Below are positions 10,888 through 18,809 of a stretch of 64,000 nt of DNA, piece after piece. Where the stretch lies: contig NZ_CP009241.1 in the NCBI RefSeq assembly GCF_000758525.1, forward strand, positions 6,758,001 to 6,822,000, given 5' to 3'. Position 1 is the first letter of the stretch, and each line of letters begins with the position of its first letter. The position numbers and the translations under genes were made by a program. This DNA is from Paenibacillus sp. FSL H7-0357 (lineage in GTDB: Bacteria > Bacillota > Bacilli > Paenibacillales > Paenibacillaceae). Under the pieces are notes generated by a model. That model ran no database searches, was not told the DNA's origin, and was given only the letters and a program-made list of their open reading frames with translations.

Positions 10888-11259
10888 TTATTTCCGCCAA
10901 AAGCTTGAACAGTCTGCCTTATCCAAAATATTAAACTCGATCATCTTCTCAAGTAATGAGAAATCAACCGGACTCTCCCAACGGATACGTACCAACTGCT
11001 TGGTATGATCATAGCCAGCCTGCACAATTTCAGCAGAAAAATGATTAATCCCTGCGATTTCAGGGGCAACAGCCATATGATGTTTGGCTACGCTAAAGCC
11101 AATAATGTATGTGCCATGATCGGTGAACATAGGCTGGTTCCAGCCAATTTTCGGCATTAGGTTTGGAAATTTCTTGATTACCCAAGCCAAAACCTCTTCC
11201 ACTCGCTCCCGATGTTCCGGGTTATCAATTTGCGCTAAATATTCTGCAAAAACTTCCAT
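10888..11259 (-). CDS. DUF1801 (YdhG-like) protein
   Basis: Small cytosolic protein of 123 residues with the DUF1801/YdhG fold. Typical blocks are present: an N-terminal helix with YLAQI, then [27 protein letters not shown], and a C-terminal section ending near FWRK. Relatives have been called iron chaperone or frataxin-like proteins on structural grounds, but the role is poorly established. Start after AGGGGGG. It stands alone with its own terminator. Confidence 0.75.
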   Translation of the reverse strand: MEVFAEYLAQIDNPEHRERVEEVLAWVIKKFPNLMPKIGWNQPMFTDHGTYIIGFSVAKHHMAVAPEIAGINHFSAEIVQAGYDHTKQLVRIRWESPVDFSLLEKMIEFNILDKADCSSFWRK

Positions 11260-11294
11260 ATCATGCCCCCCTAAAATAAAATTTATTTAATACA

Positions 11295-12185
11295 TTAGCA
11301 ATTATCCGTTTTTGATTTTCTGTAGGCTAAGGGTGTCATATTCATCTCCTTTCTGAATCTTTCTATAAAATAGCTGGTGCTGTTGAATCCAACCTTATAG
11401 GCAACTTCTGTAACATTAGATTCTGCTTGTTGCAGTAAGACTAAGCTTTTTTGTATTCGATAATCCATAACATAATTCAACGGAGTTATCTTTAACATTC
11501 GTTTGAAATATCGGCAGCATTCAGAACGGCTCAGTTGGCCTGCTCTTGCAATATCATCTAAAGTGATTTTTTCAGCGTAATGCAAATATATCCAACTCAA
11601 CATTTGCTTCATCCGATGGCTCTTTACCATTTCCATCTGGTCGTACTCTAATTGAAAGCCATTGATGATTAAGTTTTTCCAAATTAGTGCCAGGTGCATG
11701 GTAATATCAATTTCAAAGCAGGGGGATTTTTGTTGAATCCATTGATTTATTTTCACAATGGCATCTAATACATTTTTCCCCCAAGGCTTATCAGCATCTA
11801 TAAATAAATAGGGTAAATTAGTCGCTTGAATATAAGGGGTTACATAGGTTGTATACAGCTCTTGTGATAAAACGAAATGAGGAGAAACATTTAAACAGAT
11901 ATAGACGCAACCCGATTTATTCTTTTCTTCGGCCATGTGTAGGCAGCCACTATTTATAAATACCCCCTCCCCTTGTCGTACTACTAATTTTTCTTCATTT
12001 ATTTGAAAGATTGCTTCCCCTTTTATAACCAGAACAAACTGAATTTCATCATGCCAATGAAGCGGTATATATCCATTTATATTTTGATTAATCGTTGTTT
12101 CGTAACATGCAACCGGTAGTACGACCGTTCGATGCTCAGTAAGCTCTTTTAAGCTTTGATCAATCATGAAATTTTTAATTTGCAA
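11295..12185 (-). CDS. AraC-family regulator with cupin sensor domain
   Basis: Transcription regulator of 296 residues. The N-terminal ~90 residues form an AraC-type cupin (YIPLHWHDEIQFVLVIKGEA). The C-terminal ~100 residues hold the AraC tandem helix-turn-helix (ITLDDIARAGQLSRSECCRY and VAYKVGFNSTSYFIERFRK). Start is TTG after GAGG, or the ATG six codons on. It is divergent from an EamA transporter gene 109 bp away, and genes set up this way are usually regulator and target. The signal molecule is unknown. Confidence 0.88.
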   Translation of the reverse strand: MQIKNFMIDQSLKELTEHRTVVLPVACYETTINQNINGYIPLHWHDEIQFVLVIKGEAIFQINEEKLVVRQGEGVFINSGCLHMAEEKNKSGCVYICLNVSPHFVLSQELYTTYVTPYIQATNLPYLFIDADKPWGKNVLDAIVKINQWIQQKSPCFEIDITMHLALIWKNLIINGFQLEYDQMEMVKSHRMKQMLSWIYLHYAEKITLDDIARAGQLSRSECCRYFKRMLKITPLNYVMDYRIQKSLVLLQQAESNVTEVAYKVGFNSTSYFIERFRKEMNMTPLAYRKSKTDNC

Positions 12186-12294
12186 ATGACCACAACCTCA
12201 ATATATTTATACTTTAACATCCAATATAGATATAATTAAAAAGATTTTTCACCTATTATAACACTATTATTATATTATAAGGTGGGGAATCATC

Positions 12295-13212
12295 ATGGAT
12301 AGATCAGCCAGAAGAACAGGATTGTTTCTTGTTATAACAGGGGCTATATTTTGGGGGATTAGTGGTACCGTTTCAAAAAAACTCTTTCAGCAATTCACAA
12401 TCGATGTAAATTGGCTTGTAGCAACACGTTTGCTCATAGCTGGTGCTTTACTCTTAACCGTTCAGTTTTTCATAAAAGACCGTTCACAACTATTCAGTGT
12501 ATGGAAAAATAGAAAGACAGCTTGCCAACTCCTTGTCTTCGGTTTGGTTGGTATGCTCTCCGTTCAATACACGTACATGGCATCGATCAAATCCGGTAAT
12601 GCTGCTGTTGCAACACTATTACAGTGTTTAGCCCCTATAATGATTATCATCTATTTAATTCTTCGCAAACACATTGTCTTAACACGAAATGATTTGGTAA
12701 CTATTTGCCTTGCTTTAGTTGGTTGTTTCTTCTTACTAACAAACGGCTCGATCTCTCAACTATCCGTGCCAAAAATCTCAATAGTTTGGGGGCTTTTATC
12801 AGGAATATCCCTAGCTTTTTATACCCTATACGCAATTCCTCTCTTGAAGCAATACGATTCCCTCGTCATTGTCGGTTGGGCTATGATAATCGGTGGTTTC
12901 GGATTAAGCCTTATCCATCCACCTTGGCAGTCAGACTTTAAAAACTGGACGCTAGAAACCTATTTATACTTAATCTTCGTTATTCTATTCGGCACAATGA
13001 TAGCATTCTGGTTCTATATAGAAAGTTTAAAGAGCCTTTCAGCAAAAGAAACAAGCCTTCTAGGTAGTTTGGAACCACTAGCTGCTATATTAACAACTGT
13101 ATTTTGGTTAAAAGAGCCTTTTGGCTTTTTCCAATGGATTGGTACAGCATGTATCATCGGACTGATTTTGTTAATGACATTGAATAAGAAGTCTACTTCA
13201 AATAATCTATGA
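12295..13212 (+). CDS. EamA/DMT-family transporter
   Basis: Inner-membrane drug/metabolite transporter of 305 residues with about ten hydrophobic segments in two EamA repeats. The first repeat opens with [18 protein letters not shown], the second with [19 protein letters not shown]. Length is typical. Relatives export amino acids, purines or other small metabolites; the substrate is not readable. It is divergent from the AraC-type regulator, which probably controls it. Start follows GGTGGGG. Confidence 0.9.
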   Translation: MDRSARRTGLFLVITGAIFWGISGTVSKKLFQQFTIDVNWLVATRLLIAGALLLTVQFFIKDRSQLFSVWKNRKTACQLLVFGLVGMLSVQYTYMASIKSGNAAVATLLQCLAPIMIIIYLILRKHIVLTRNDLVTICLALVGCFFLLTNGSISQLSVPKISIVWGLLSGISLAFYTLYAIPLLKQYDSLVIVGWAMIIGGFGLSLIHPPWQSDFKNWTLETYLYLIFVILFGTMIAFWFYIESLKSLSAKETSLLGSLEPLAAILTTVFWLKEPFGFFQWIGTACIIGLILLMTLNKKSTSNNL

Positions 13213-13355
13213 TTTTAAATATGAGGAATTCACCATCAGGTGGAGCGCCGTTGCCCGAGGCGAACTGTGAGGTAACCGGCCACACTGAATCGTTGAAAAT
13301 TCGTGAAGATTCTGCAATACTATCTATAAAATTATGAATTACGGGGGATTCGATT

Positions 13356-14243
13356 ATGGAAACCGTTGCGCCTAAAAGATATGACACACTGGTCGGCGCG
13401 CCGGCCGCCATCGCGGCGGGTTATCGCCATACCGTCGGGCTTAAATCAGACGGCACGGTGACGGCTGTGGGTGATAATAAATATGGCCAATGTGAGGTAA
13501 GCGGCTGGCGCGATATTGTGGCGGTTGCGGCGGGTAATGCTCATACGGGTAATGCTCATACAATCGGTCTTAAATCGGACGGCACGGTGGTGGCCGCGGG
13601 TTGGAATAAACATGACCAATGCGAGGTAAGCAGCTGGTGCGATATTGTGGCGGTTGCGGCGGGTTGGCGTCGTACCGTCGGGCTTAAATCGGATGGCACG
13701 GTGGTGGCCGTGGGTCGAAATAATGAAGGCCAATGCAATGTAAGCGGCTGGCGTGATATGGCGGCGGTTGCGGCAGGTGACTGGCATACCGTCGGGATTA
13801 AATCGGACGGCACGGTGACTACTGTGGGTAATAATCGGTATGGCCAATGCAATGTAAGTGACTGGCGTGATATGATGGCGGTTGCGGGAGGTTACCTTCA
13901 TACCGCCGGGCTTAAATCGGACGGCACGGTTGCGGCTGTGGGTTGGAATAAGCGTGACCAATGCGAGGTAAGCAGCTGGCGCGGTATTGTGGCGATAGCG
14001 GCAGGTAGTAATCATACCATCGGCCTTAAATCAGACGGTACAGTGGCGGCTGTGGGTTGGAATGAGTATGGCCAATGTAATATAAGCGGCTGGCGCGATA
14101 TTGTGGCGGTTGCGGCGGGTTGCGCTCATACCATCGGGCTTAAATCGGACGGCACGGTGGTCGCTGTAGGTGATAATCAATATGGCCAATGCGATGTAAG
14201 CGGCTGGCGCGGCATCCAAGTACCCGCAATCGGATTTATTTAA
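13356..14243 (+). CDS. RCC1-like repeat protein (predicted beta-propeller)
   Basis: Protein of 295 residues built almost wholly from seven copies of a 38-residue unit (114 bp). Each unit reads roughly HTVGLKSDGTVVAVG, then N..GQC.VS.WRDI.AVAAG. This is the short bacterial RCC1/alpha-tubulin-suppressor type, expected to fold as a beta-propeller. There is no signal peptide and no other domain. The DNA repeats are very similar and GC-richer than the DNA around them, suggesting recent expansion and perhaps transfer. Start follows GGGGGA. Function unknown; in bacteria such propellers usually bind protein or ligand. Confidence 0.85.
   Translation: METVAPKRYDTLVGAPAAIAAGYRHTVGLKSDGTVTAVGDNKYGQCEVSGWRDIVAVAAGNAHTGNAHTIGLKSDGTVVAAGWNKHDQCEVSSWCDIVAVAAGWRRTVGLKSDGTVVAVGRNNEGQCNVSGWRDMAAVAAGDWHTVGIKSDGTVTTVGNNRYGQCNVSDWRDMMAVAGGYLHTAGLKSDGTVAAVGWNKRDQCEVSSWRGIVAIAAGSNHTIGLKSDGTVAAVGWNEYGQCNISGWRDIVAVAAGCAHTIGLKSDGTVVAVGDNQYGQCDVSGWRGIQVPAIGFI
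13531..13560 (+). repeat. 15-bp tandem duplication inside the RCC1-like gene
   Basis: CGGGTAATGCTCATA occurs twice in a row, adding five residues (GNAHT doubled) to one repeat unit without breaking the frame. It looks like a recent slippage event. Confidence 0.9.
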
Positions 14244-14262
14244 TGGATTATCGTTAGGTACT

Positions 14263-14467
14263 CAGTCTACAACTTTATTTTCCTAGTCTACTGTATTTTC
14301 TCCGAACACCTATTTTCTCTTTGTAAGCATAAAAAAGTCGCTCAAATGAGTAATTACAATCTATTTTTTCAAGACACAAACCTTATTGTTAAGCTACTCA
14401 CATTAATGCCAATTACTAACTTTAATGTAATACTACAACTGAATAAAGAAAATAAAGTTGTAGACTG
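14263..14467. mobile_element. 205-bp element with perfect 20-bp inverted ends (MITE-like)
   Basis: CAGTCTACAACTTTATTTTC at 14263-14282 is repeated exactly in inverted orientation at 14448-14467. Just inside the left end are two weaker direct copies (AGTCTACTGTATTTTC, ACACCTATTTTCTC). Close relatives of the end motif recur at about 15929-15950 and 18487-18506. The interior has no gene. It looks like a non-autonomous transposable element; a target duplication is not obvious. Confidence 0.5.
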
Positions 14468-14513
14468 GTCGTGGGATCGAACAGTGTTATAATGCCAAAG
14501 TTTTATAAATAGA

Positions 14514-14549
14514 AAAGCCACATTAAGTATTTAACTCTAATGTGGCTTT
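14514..14549. terminator. Bidirectional hairpin
   Basis: Perfect 12-bp stem (AAAGCCACATTA / TAATGTGGCTTT) with a 12-base loop. It has the shape of a rho-independent terminator, although the T run is short. It separates the RCC1-like gene from the following minus-strand gene. Confidence 0.55.
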
Positions 14550-14563
14550 CGGACACGATCACG

Positions 14564-14623
14564 AACCCTCACTGGCTTAAGGGGCTTAGCCCCAGGTCCG
14601 ACGGACTTAGCCAGTGCAGGGTT
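14564..14623. repeat. 60-bp cruciform-like palindrome
   Basis: The outer arms AACCCT-CACTGGCTTAAG and CTTAGCCAGTG-C-AGGGTT pair with one bulged base. Two smaller hairpins (GGGGCTTAGCCCC and GTCCGACGGAC) sit inside, giving a three-way junction. No protein explains it. The bulged base and the trailing GTTATCTG recall folded integron attC sites, but this is not proven. Confidence 0.5.
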
Positions 14624-14656
14624 ATCTGCTGAGTTCACTTGCCCGAAAAACCTCTT

Positions 14657-14706
14657 ACAGACCAAGGGCCGTATGGGCTGCAGCGTGAATACCTTGTTAG
14701 ATGATG
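14657..14706. repeat. Cassette-boundary repeat, copy 1
   Basis: First of three ~50-bp copies placed right after the 3' end of minus-strand accessory genes. Plus-strand core: CAGACCAAGGGC, then CAGCGTGAATA, then TTGTTAGATGATG. See the copies at 15248 and 17695. The inner box GTTAGATG differs from the other copies. Confidence 0.55.
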
Positions 14707-14737
14707 TATCTGCCTTCTTGAACTACAGGCATAAGGT

Positions 14738-15217
14738 CTATATGGTGTTATAATAAATGTTCTTCATGTATTTTTGATCCCCATAACGAATCTCTTTTGG
14801 ATACTCTTCACTGTTGATCTCTAACTTCAGTAAATCATCATTACTCTCTTTTATTTTACTTTTAATCTCTGCCCTTGAGTGTATATTATTAAGTATATTC
14901 CTTACCCGCTTATCGTTATCATGTTTAATTTCACAGCGGACTCCTAATTTCACCATGTTATGCTGATCAGTAAAGTCATTAAACAAATCTATTAATATAA
15001 AACTATCCCTATCATCTTTCGTAAAAAATACAAAAACATCTCCCTTTCCTGCTCTGCTAGGTCCTTCGCCATATGATAAATACTGGTCACATAATTCCAT
15101 GAAATTAAATCTTATATTTAATTGTCTCATTAATTCTTCTAAACTAAATACCTCAAACGTGTCATCTATCAAATCAAAAAACGGTAGATAAAAAGAAAAT
15201 TCAATATATCTTTTCAT
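14738..15217 (-). CDS. Hypothetical acidic protein (cassette gene)
   Basis: Unrecognised soluble protein of 159 residues, acidic and charged, with no signal peptide or membrane segment. Start follows AAAGGAA. It begins with an aromatic-rich strand (YIEFSFYLPFFD). Size, AT-rich composition and solitary setting resemble immunity or accessory proteins found in gene cassettes. A boundary repeat lies about 30 bp past its stop and another just ahead of its start. Confidence 0.6.
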   Translation of the reverse strand: MKRYIEFSFYLPFFDLIDDTFEVFSLEELMRQLNIRFNFMELCDQYLSYGEGPSRAGKGDVFVFFTKDDRDSFILIDLFNDFTDQHNMVKLGVRCEIKHDNDKRVRNILNNIHSRAEIKSKIKESNDDLLKLEINSEEYPKEIRYGDQKYMKNIYYNTI

Positions 15218-15247
15218 TCTTAATTCCTTTCATTATTTAATAAAACC

Positions 15248-15299
15248 TGCCGGACCGAGAGGTGAATGCCCGAAGCGTGAACATGGTGTTATGCGATGG
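15248..15299. repeat. Cassette-boundary repeat, copy 2
   Basis: Plus-strand core: CGGACCGAGAGG, then CGAAGCGTGAACATGG, then TGTTATGCGATGG. The inner box GTTATGCG is the exact inverted complement of CGCATAAC on the far side of the same gene (about 15834-15841), so the gene between is bracketed by matched inverted boxes, as in an integron cassette. Confidence 0.6.
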
Positions 15300-15321
15300 T
15301 GCCGGCTTCTTTTAGATACAT

Positions 15322-15798
15322 TCAAGAACTTCTTTTGTATAAATATGTAAGGTTATTTAGGTGGTCATATTCAATTGTTATATCTTCATATCCCTCAATC
15401 TTTTCCAATTCAATTGGTACAACTAGTCTTTCGTAGTTATTTTTGTTGTTGATTACCATAAAATACGCCATTAATATTCCTTTTATCATGTTTTCGTGCA
15501 TTGGTTCTCTAACTAATAATTCAGAAATAAAAACATCTTTATCACTATCTCCACAATTCAGGGCAACATGATAGTCCCAAAAAGGAATTGTACTTTTGCT
15601 TCCTGCAGAACAAACAATAGGATACTTTGCACTAATAAAATTGAAAACGATTGAATTAACCTCGTCGATCGTTAGATTCTTTGTTTTTTTTATTGAATGG
15701 GTTTCATCGTTGTGAATTATTATGCAATAAGGGATGCTTGAAATATGATCTTTAAACTTTGTAACTAGTCCTTCCCTAAGATATATCGGGCCTATCAA
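15322..15798 (-). CDS. Hypothetical protein (cassette gene)
   Basis: Unrecognised soluble protein of 158 residues. Start is TTG eight bases after AAGGAGG. Alternating strands and helices (YCIIIHNDETH, TIDEVNSIVFNFI) suggest a small alpha/beta fold; there are no membrane segments and no catalytic motif I can name. It is flanked on both sides by the repeated boundary sequences described at 15248 and 15832. Confidence 0.6.
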   Translation of the reverse strand: MIGPIYLREGLVTKFKDHISSIPYCIIIHNDETHSIKKTKNLTIDEVNSIVFNFISAKYPIVCSAGSKSTIPFWDYHVALNCGDSDKDVFISELLVREPMHENMIKGILMAYFMVINNKNNYERLVVPIELEKIEGYEDITIEYDHLNNLTYLYKRSS

Positions 15799-15831
15799 GA
15801 GGATTCCTCCTTAATAAGATTTACAGCACTT

Positions 15832-15950
15832 TCGCATAACGTCTTATTTACGAACTTCGTAAATAACTCTATGTAGAGTATTCGCGAAATTATTGAGCTA
15901 TCCTGCCCGTTCGTTTAATCCCCTCGACGGTCTAATACTTTATTTTCTCA
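15832..15950. repeat. Upstream cassette repeat, copy A1
   Basis: About 120 bp shared with 18390-18510. Common blocks on the plus strand: ATTCGMGAAATKATTGARCTA, TCCTGCCCGTT, and GTCTAATACTTTATTTT. The end nearest the gene (CGCATAACGTCTTATTTACG) is an imperfect inverted match to the repeat on the gene's other side. Confidence 0.6.
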
Positions 15951-15988
15951 GTCTAAAATATTATTTTCTCCTTACACTTCCATTTACA

Positions 15989-16024
15989 AAAAAAGAGCCA
16001 CCCTGGGATTTCAGGACGGCTCTT
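15989..16024 (-). terminator. Terminator
   Basis: Stem AAGAGCC-ac-CCTG / CAGG-ac-GGCTCTT followed on the minus strand by seven Ts. It would end transcription from the small membrane-protein gene at 16240-16464. Confidence 0.65.
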
Positions 16025-16239
16025 GATATCTGTGTTGCTTTTCCACTTATTCTGATGGTGATAAAAATCCGTGAAACTAATTTAATTAACTGAACTTTCG
16101 CAGACCAGCTTGTTTTCTTTGATAAACGCTCAAGGCTGCTCTTTTATCCAGACTCTAATTCAGTCAAATCCAGCAATGCATGTTGCCTCAGCTACATCGA
16201 AGCTTGTTTGCCAATTAAGTGCTGCGAAGTTCCTTTCAA

Positions 16240-16464
16240 CTATGTATTCTTCTGCTTGGCAACTTGCATACCGCCGATGATAAGCATGATAATCCCAATT
16301 ACTGCTAGAATAATCCGAACTAAGAATGGACTCAATGAAAACACAGTTTCACCTTGCCAGTACAATCCGAACAACCTTTCATTCATCCCCACAATCGCCA
16401 ATAATGGCTTAAAAAACAAACTCAGCGCTAATAATACTATCCCGCAAATAATATTGCTATTCAT
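16240..16464 (-). CDS. Small two-TM membrane protein
   Basis: Unrecognised membrane protein of 74 residues. Hydrophobic segments occupy about residues 5-24 and 47-67, joined by a loop with KPLLAIVGMNERLFGLYW. Start follows AAAAGGGG with 10-base spacing. It resembles small immunity or stress membrane proteins of Bacilli but belongs to no family I can name. The surrounding DNA holds several broken genes, yet this one is intact. Confidence 0.6.
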   Translation of the reverse strand: MNSNIICGIVLLALSLFFKPLLAIVGMNERLFGLYWQGETVFSLSPFLVRIILAVIGIIMLIIGGMQVAKQKNT

Positions 16465-16605
16465 TGATTCAAAACCCCTTTTCCAATTAAGATAAATGAA
16501 GATTATTTCACAATAATACTTACCCTTGCATCAACTCTCCCCGTTTACGCACAATTCTGGCAGCATCAGCACTTTTTGATCTACCACAATTGTTTCTATG
16601 TTCAT

Positions 16606-16713
16606 TCACGTCCTTACCTTTTCATTCATCAACGTAGACTTCCCAGCCCCATTAGGTCCTAGCAACCCAAATATCTCACCGATCCTGAGTTTAGTCAGAA
16701 AAAAGTCGCGTCA
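16606..16713 (-). pseudogene. ABC transporter ATPase fragment (Walker A only)
   Basis: The minus strand encodes LRIGEIFGLLGPNGAGKSTL, an unmistakable ABC ATPase P-loop. A stop follows eight codons later and nothing matches the Q-loop, signature or Walker B. It is a remnant of about 25 codons. Confidence 0.8.
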
Positions 16714-16749
16714 CGATGCACCTGTGGAAGTTAATTTTTCAGCAATGGT

Positions 16750-16869
16750 CTATTCTCTTGTTGCTCGAATTATTGAATGCATCCCGACGGGGATTTGCTT
16801 TGTTGCCGCACAATATATTGCCAAAGCAAGTTCAACAATCCAAGCGATGATTAATAGTAAAGCTCCCAT
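16750..16869 (-). pseudogene. Truncated small membrane protein
   Basis: 39-codon reading frame with an excellent ribosome site (GGAGGAGGAG) and one hydrophobic N-terminal segment (ALLLIIAWIVELALAIY). It stops shortly afterwards. It is probably the 5' end of a longer membrane protein whose remainder is lost, since it runs into the ABC ATPase fragment. It could also be a real short peptide. Confidence 0.4.
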
Positions 16870-16974
16870 AAGACTGCTCCTCCTCCAGTTATTCTACTGA
16901 ACTCATCATAAAAAACTGCGAAAAGGATGTATATAGAAAAACGACAAGCTGCATCCACGAACCAATAAGATGCA

Positions 16975-17003
16975 AAAAAGCAGTAAGCATAGAGCTTACC
17001 GCC
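16975..17003 (-). terminator. Terminator
   Basis: Nine-bp stem (GCGGTAAGC / GCTTACTGC, one G-T pair) with six Ts on the minus strand, just past the hydrophobic open stretch ending at 17020. Confidence 0.65.
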
Positions 17004-17154
17004 TTCTCTTACAGAGCCTTAGGACAATAGACGAACTATGGCATAAACCACTGCAATTTCGATTGCAAGAGTGAGTGCGCCGGATACACTACTTACAGCA
17101 CCAATTAAGCTGCCAAGAGAAATCAAAAGGATCTCTAAGGTGAAGAAATCTTCT

Positions 17155-17433
17155 CACTTATTCCAAAAGGAGCATACAAAATAATTCCCGTTTGGCATGA
17201 TTTAAAGGTACTTAGCAGTCGGAATAAGGAGTCAGTATATTCTTGGAGGCTTGCTTTCTTCTGGGGATTTAAATGACAGAAAAGCTGCAATTCCATTATT
17301 GAAAGGGATCACTTCACAGTATCCAAACTACACATTTAAGTATGCAACTTTGGATGCAGGTTATGACTACGAAGCAATTTACCAAGAAGTGCGTAAAACT
17401 AAAGCACTTGCTATTATTGCATATAACCGATAG
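17155..17433 (+). pseudogene. DDE transposase fragment (IS4/IS1182-like)
   Basis: Decayed insertion-sequence transposase. Two overlapping frames encode pieces that belong together: IIPVWHDLKVLSSRN and then DLNDRKAAIPLLKGI, with LDAGYDYEAIYQE near the end. These blocks are typical of the DDE core of IS4/IS1182-type transposases. A frame change lies near 17230-17245. The N-terminal half and C-terminus are missing, and no terminal inverted repeats were found. Confidence 0.7.
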
Positions 17434-17694
17434 CGAGAAGCTGAATTACTTTAGCTTGTGACCGCATAAACAAACAAGCTCAGTTTAATGCAGCATAAAA
17501 TTCAAAAAATGAAGTTGATGAGATTGGAGTAGTCTATTGCTCTTTAAGGCAATGCATTATGAAATTGATTCATCTATGTATTCTTTATATTTGAAATTTT
17601 TAATCCCTATGAACTCGACCCTTTCTTATAATTTAGTGATCTTTCATTGATTAAGAACAAATTGGATGATGGGAGCTTATTTCCGAAATCCCTC

Positions 17695-17747
17695 GGGCAG
17701 ACCGAGGGACGATAACCCCAATGCTTGAATATGGTGTTATCTGATGG
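17695..17747. repeat. Cassette-boundary repeat, copy 3
   Basis: Plus-strand core: GCAGACCGAGGGACG, then CAATGCTTGAATATGG, then TGTTATCTGATGG. It lies 10 bp past the stop of the phosphotransferase-like gene. The box GTTATCTG has a one-mismatch inverted partner (CAGAAAAC, about 18390-18397) on the gene's other side. Confidence 0.6.
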
Positions 17748-17756
17748 ATACGCCAT

Positions 17757-18359
17757 CTAGGAAACACTAACATTTCTTTTACGTAATTTCTTAAATACCG
17801 AATATTCCTTATTGGACTTAATAAAACTTAATATCTTTTCGGCACATTCTGTTGGATTCATCTCTTCCGTATTTACTTCGAGGTCATATTCATCAAAGCA
17901 ATATACTTGGGTAAACTGTGAATCTGCTAGTCCAATCGGTCTATCTCCTCTTGTTTGCTCTCTTCTTATGAGTTCTTCTTTCGAGCATATTACACCTGTA
18001 AATAACGTAGGCTGATCGAAAAATTGATCAAGAAACTCATTAAACCTCTTTTCAGTGTTGATTATGGTATCTGCTATTACATTAAAACCCAATTCTAATA
18101 ACAATTTAATTGTCGAATGGTACACAGTGAATATAGAATCATCAACTATTTGAGAGACAACTTGATGATCTATTGCTTTTGGAGGTTCATCTGGAAATTT
18201 ATTGTTAATAAAATCATTGTAATTATTAAAAAAATCATCAATTGATAAATGATAAAAAAGAATCTCTTTCTGATTTATCAGTTCAGTCGATATGGAGGTC
18301 TTTCCGGAACTTGAAGTTCCATTTAAAAAAACTAATATCCCTTGCTTCAATTTAATCAT
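17757..18359 (-). CDS. Chloramphenicol phosphotransferase-like kinase (cassette gene)
   Basis: P-loop kinase of 200 residues similar to chloramphenicol 3-O-phosphotransferase: Walker A LNGTSSSGKTSIS at about 11-23, LSIDDFFN in the acceptor-binding position, NVIADTIINTEKRF where Walker B is expected, and a lid arginine region EQTRGDRPIG. Family length is about 180-200 residues, so it is full length. It might inactivate a drug or modify an unknown hydroxylated small molecule; resistance is not proven. Start is ATG directly after GAAGGG, or the in-frame TTG 9 bases later. Boundary repeats flank it on both sides. Confidence 0.8.
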   Translation of the reverse strand: MIKLKQGILVFLNGTSSSGKTSISTELINQKEILFYHLSIDDFFNNYNDFINNKFPDEPPKAIDHQVVSQIVDDSIFTVYHSTIKLLLELGFNVIADTIINTEKRFNEFLDQFFDQPTLFTGVICSKEELIRREQTRGDRPIGLADSQFTQVYCFDEYDLEVNTEEMNPTECAEKILSFIKSNKEYSVFKKLRKRNVSVS

Positions 18360-18389
18360 CCCTTCAAAAAATAATTATTTCGTATCTTT

Positions 18390-18510
18390 CAGAAAACGTT
18401 ATATTCACAAAGTTCATAGAATTATCCAACTCATAAAATATTCGAGAAATGATTGAACTATCCTGCCCGTTAATGAAGCGCCCGCCAGTCTAATACTTTA
18501 TTTTATTTGG
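18390..18510. repeat. Upstream cassette repeat, copy A2
   Basis: Second copy of the ~120-bp repeat at 15832-15950, sharing ATTCGAGAAATGATTGAACTA, TCCTGCCCGTT and AGTCTAATACTTTATTTT. The gene-proximal end CAGAAAACGTTATATTCAC is an imperfect inverted match to CAGATAACACCATATTCA beyond the gene's stop. Confidence 0.6.
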
Positions 18511-18531
18511 ACACTGACTACAATCCCTTCT

Positions 18532-18575
18532 AAAAAAAACAGCCCCGATGACCTAAAAAAGCATCATCGGGACTG
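18532..18575 (-). terminator. Terminator next to Tn7-type end
   Basis: Twelve-bp stem (CAGTCCCGATGA / TCATCGGGGCTG) with eight Ts on the minus strand. It abuts the end-like repeat array that begins at about 18577. Confidence 0.8.
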
Positions 18576-18576
18576 T

Positions 18577-18809
18577 TGTAGAAGTTCCACACATTTTTTA
18601 CTGGTTCCATAGTTTTTTAACTAGTTCTATACTTTCTTTACTGGTTCCCTACTTTCTTATCACCAGACAAAGATGATTCCGTTAAATAATAATGGGAAGT
18701 GAGATCCCGCATGCATAAAGCGGTTTCCAATCGTATATGGATAATCGGTTAAATAAAAGTGGAAAGTACCCCTCAAATATAAAGTTAAATAGAAGTGGGA
18801 AGTAAAACA
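18577..18809. mobile_element. Paired arrays of ~20-bp repeats resembling two Tn7-type ends face to face
   Basis: Four direct copies of a ~20-bp motif (cores RGTTCY at 18583, 18603, 18623 and 18643, an exact 20-bp period) read rightward: GTTCCATAGTTTTTTA, GTTCTATACTTTCTTT and so on. Three inverted copies (GGRAAGT cores at about 18695, 18762 and 18798, preceded by GTTAAATA) read the other way. The outer edges can be read as TGT...ACA. Four packed sites opposite three spread sites is how TnsB sites are arranged at the right and left ends of Tn7. The interior has no gene, so it may be a 233-bp deletion derivative. No clear target duplication. Confidence 0.55.

Larger units (their letters stand above)
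16465..17154. other. Region of gene wreckage
   Basis: Besides the two fragments listed separately, the minus strand carries a hydrophobic open stretch ending at 17020 (segment LGSLIGAVSSVSGALTLAIE) with only a weak TTG start and no good ribosome site. No intact gene is visible. Confidence 0.5.

Noticed and set aside
13446..14219. Long minus-strand reading frames across the RCC1-like gene
   Set aside because: They are antisense shadows of the 114-bp repeats; the plus strand has the ribosome site and a recognisable repeat protein.
15893..16093. 66-codon plus-strand frame
   Set aside because: It overlaps repeat A1 and a terminator, with no ribosome site and no protein-like pattern.
18577..18809. 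Regular short repeats that could suggest a CRISPR array
   Set aside because: The 20-bp units are contiguous, with no unique spacers, and the array contains inverted copies; no cas genes nearby.
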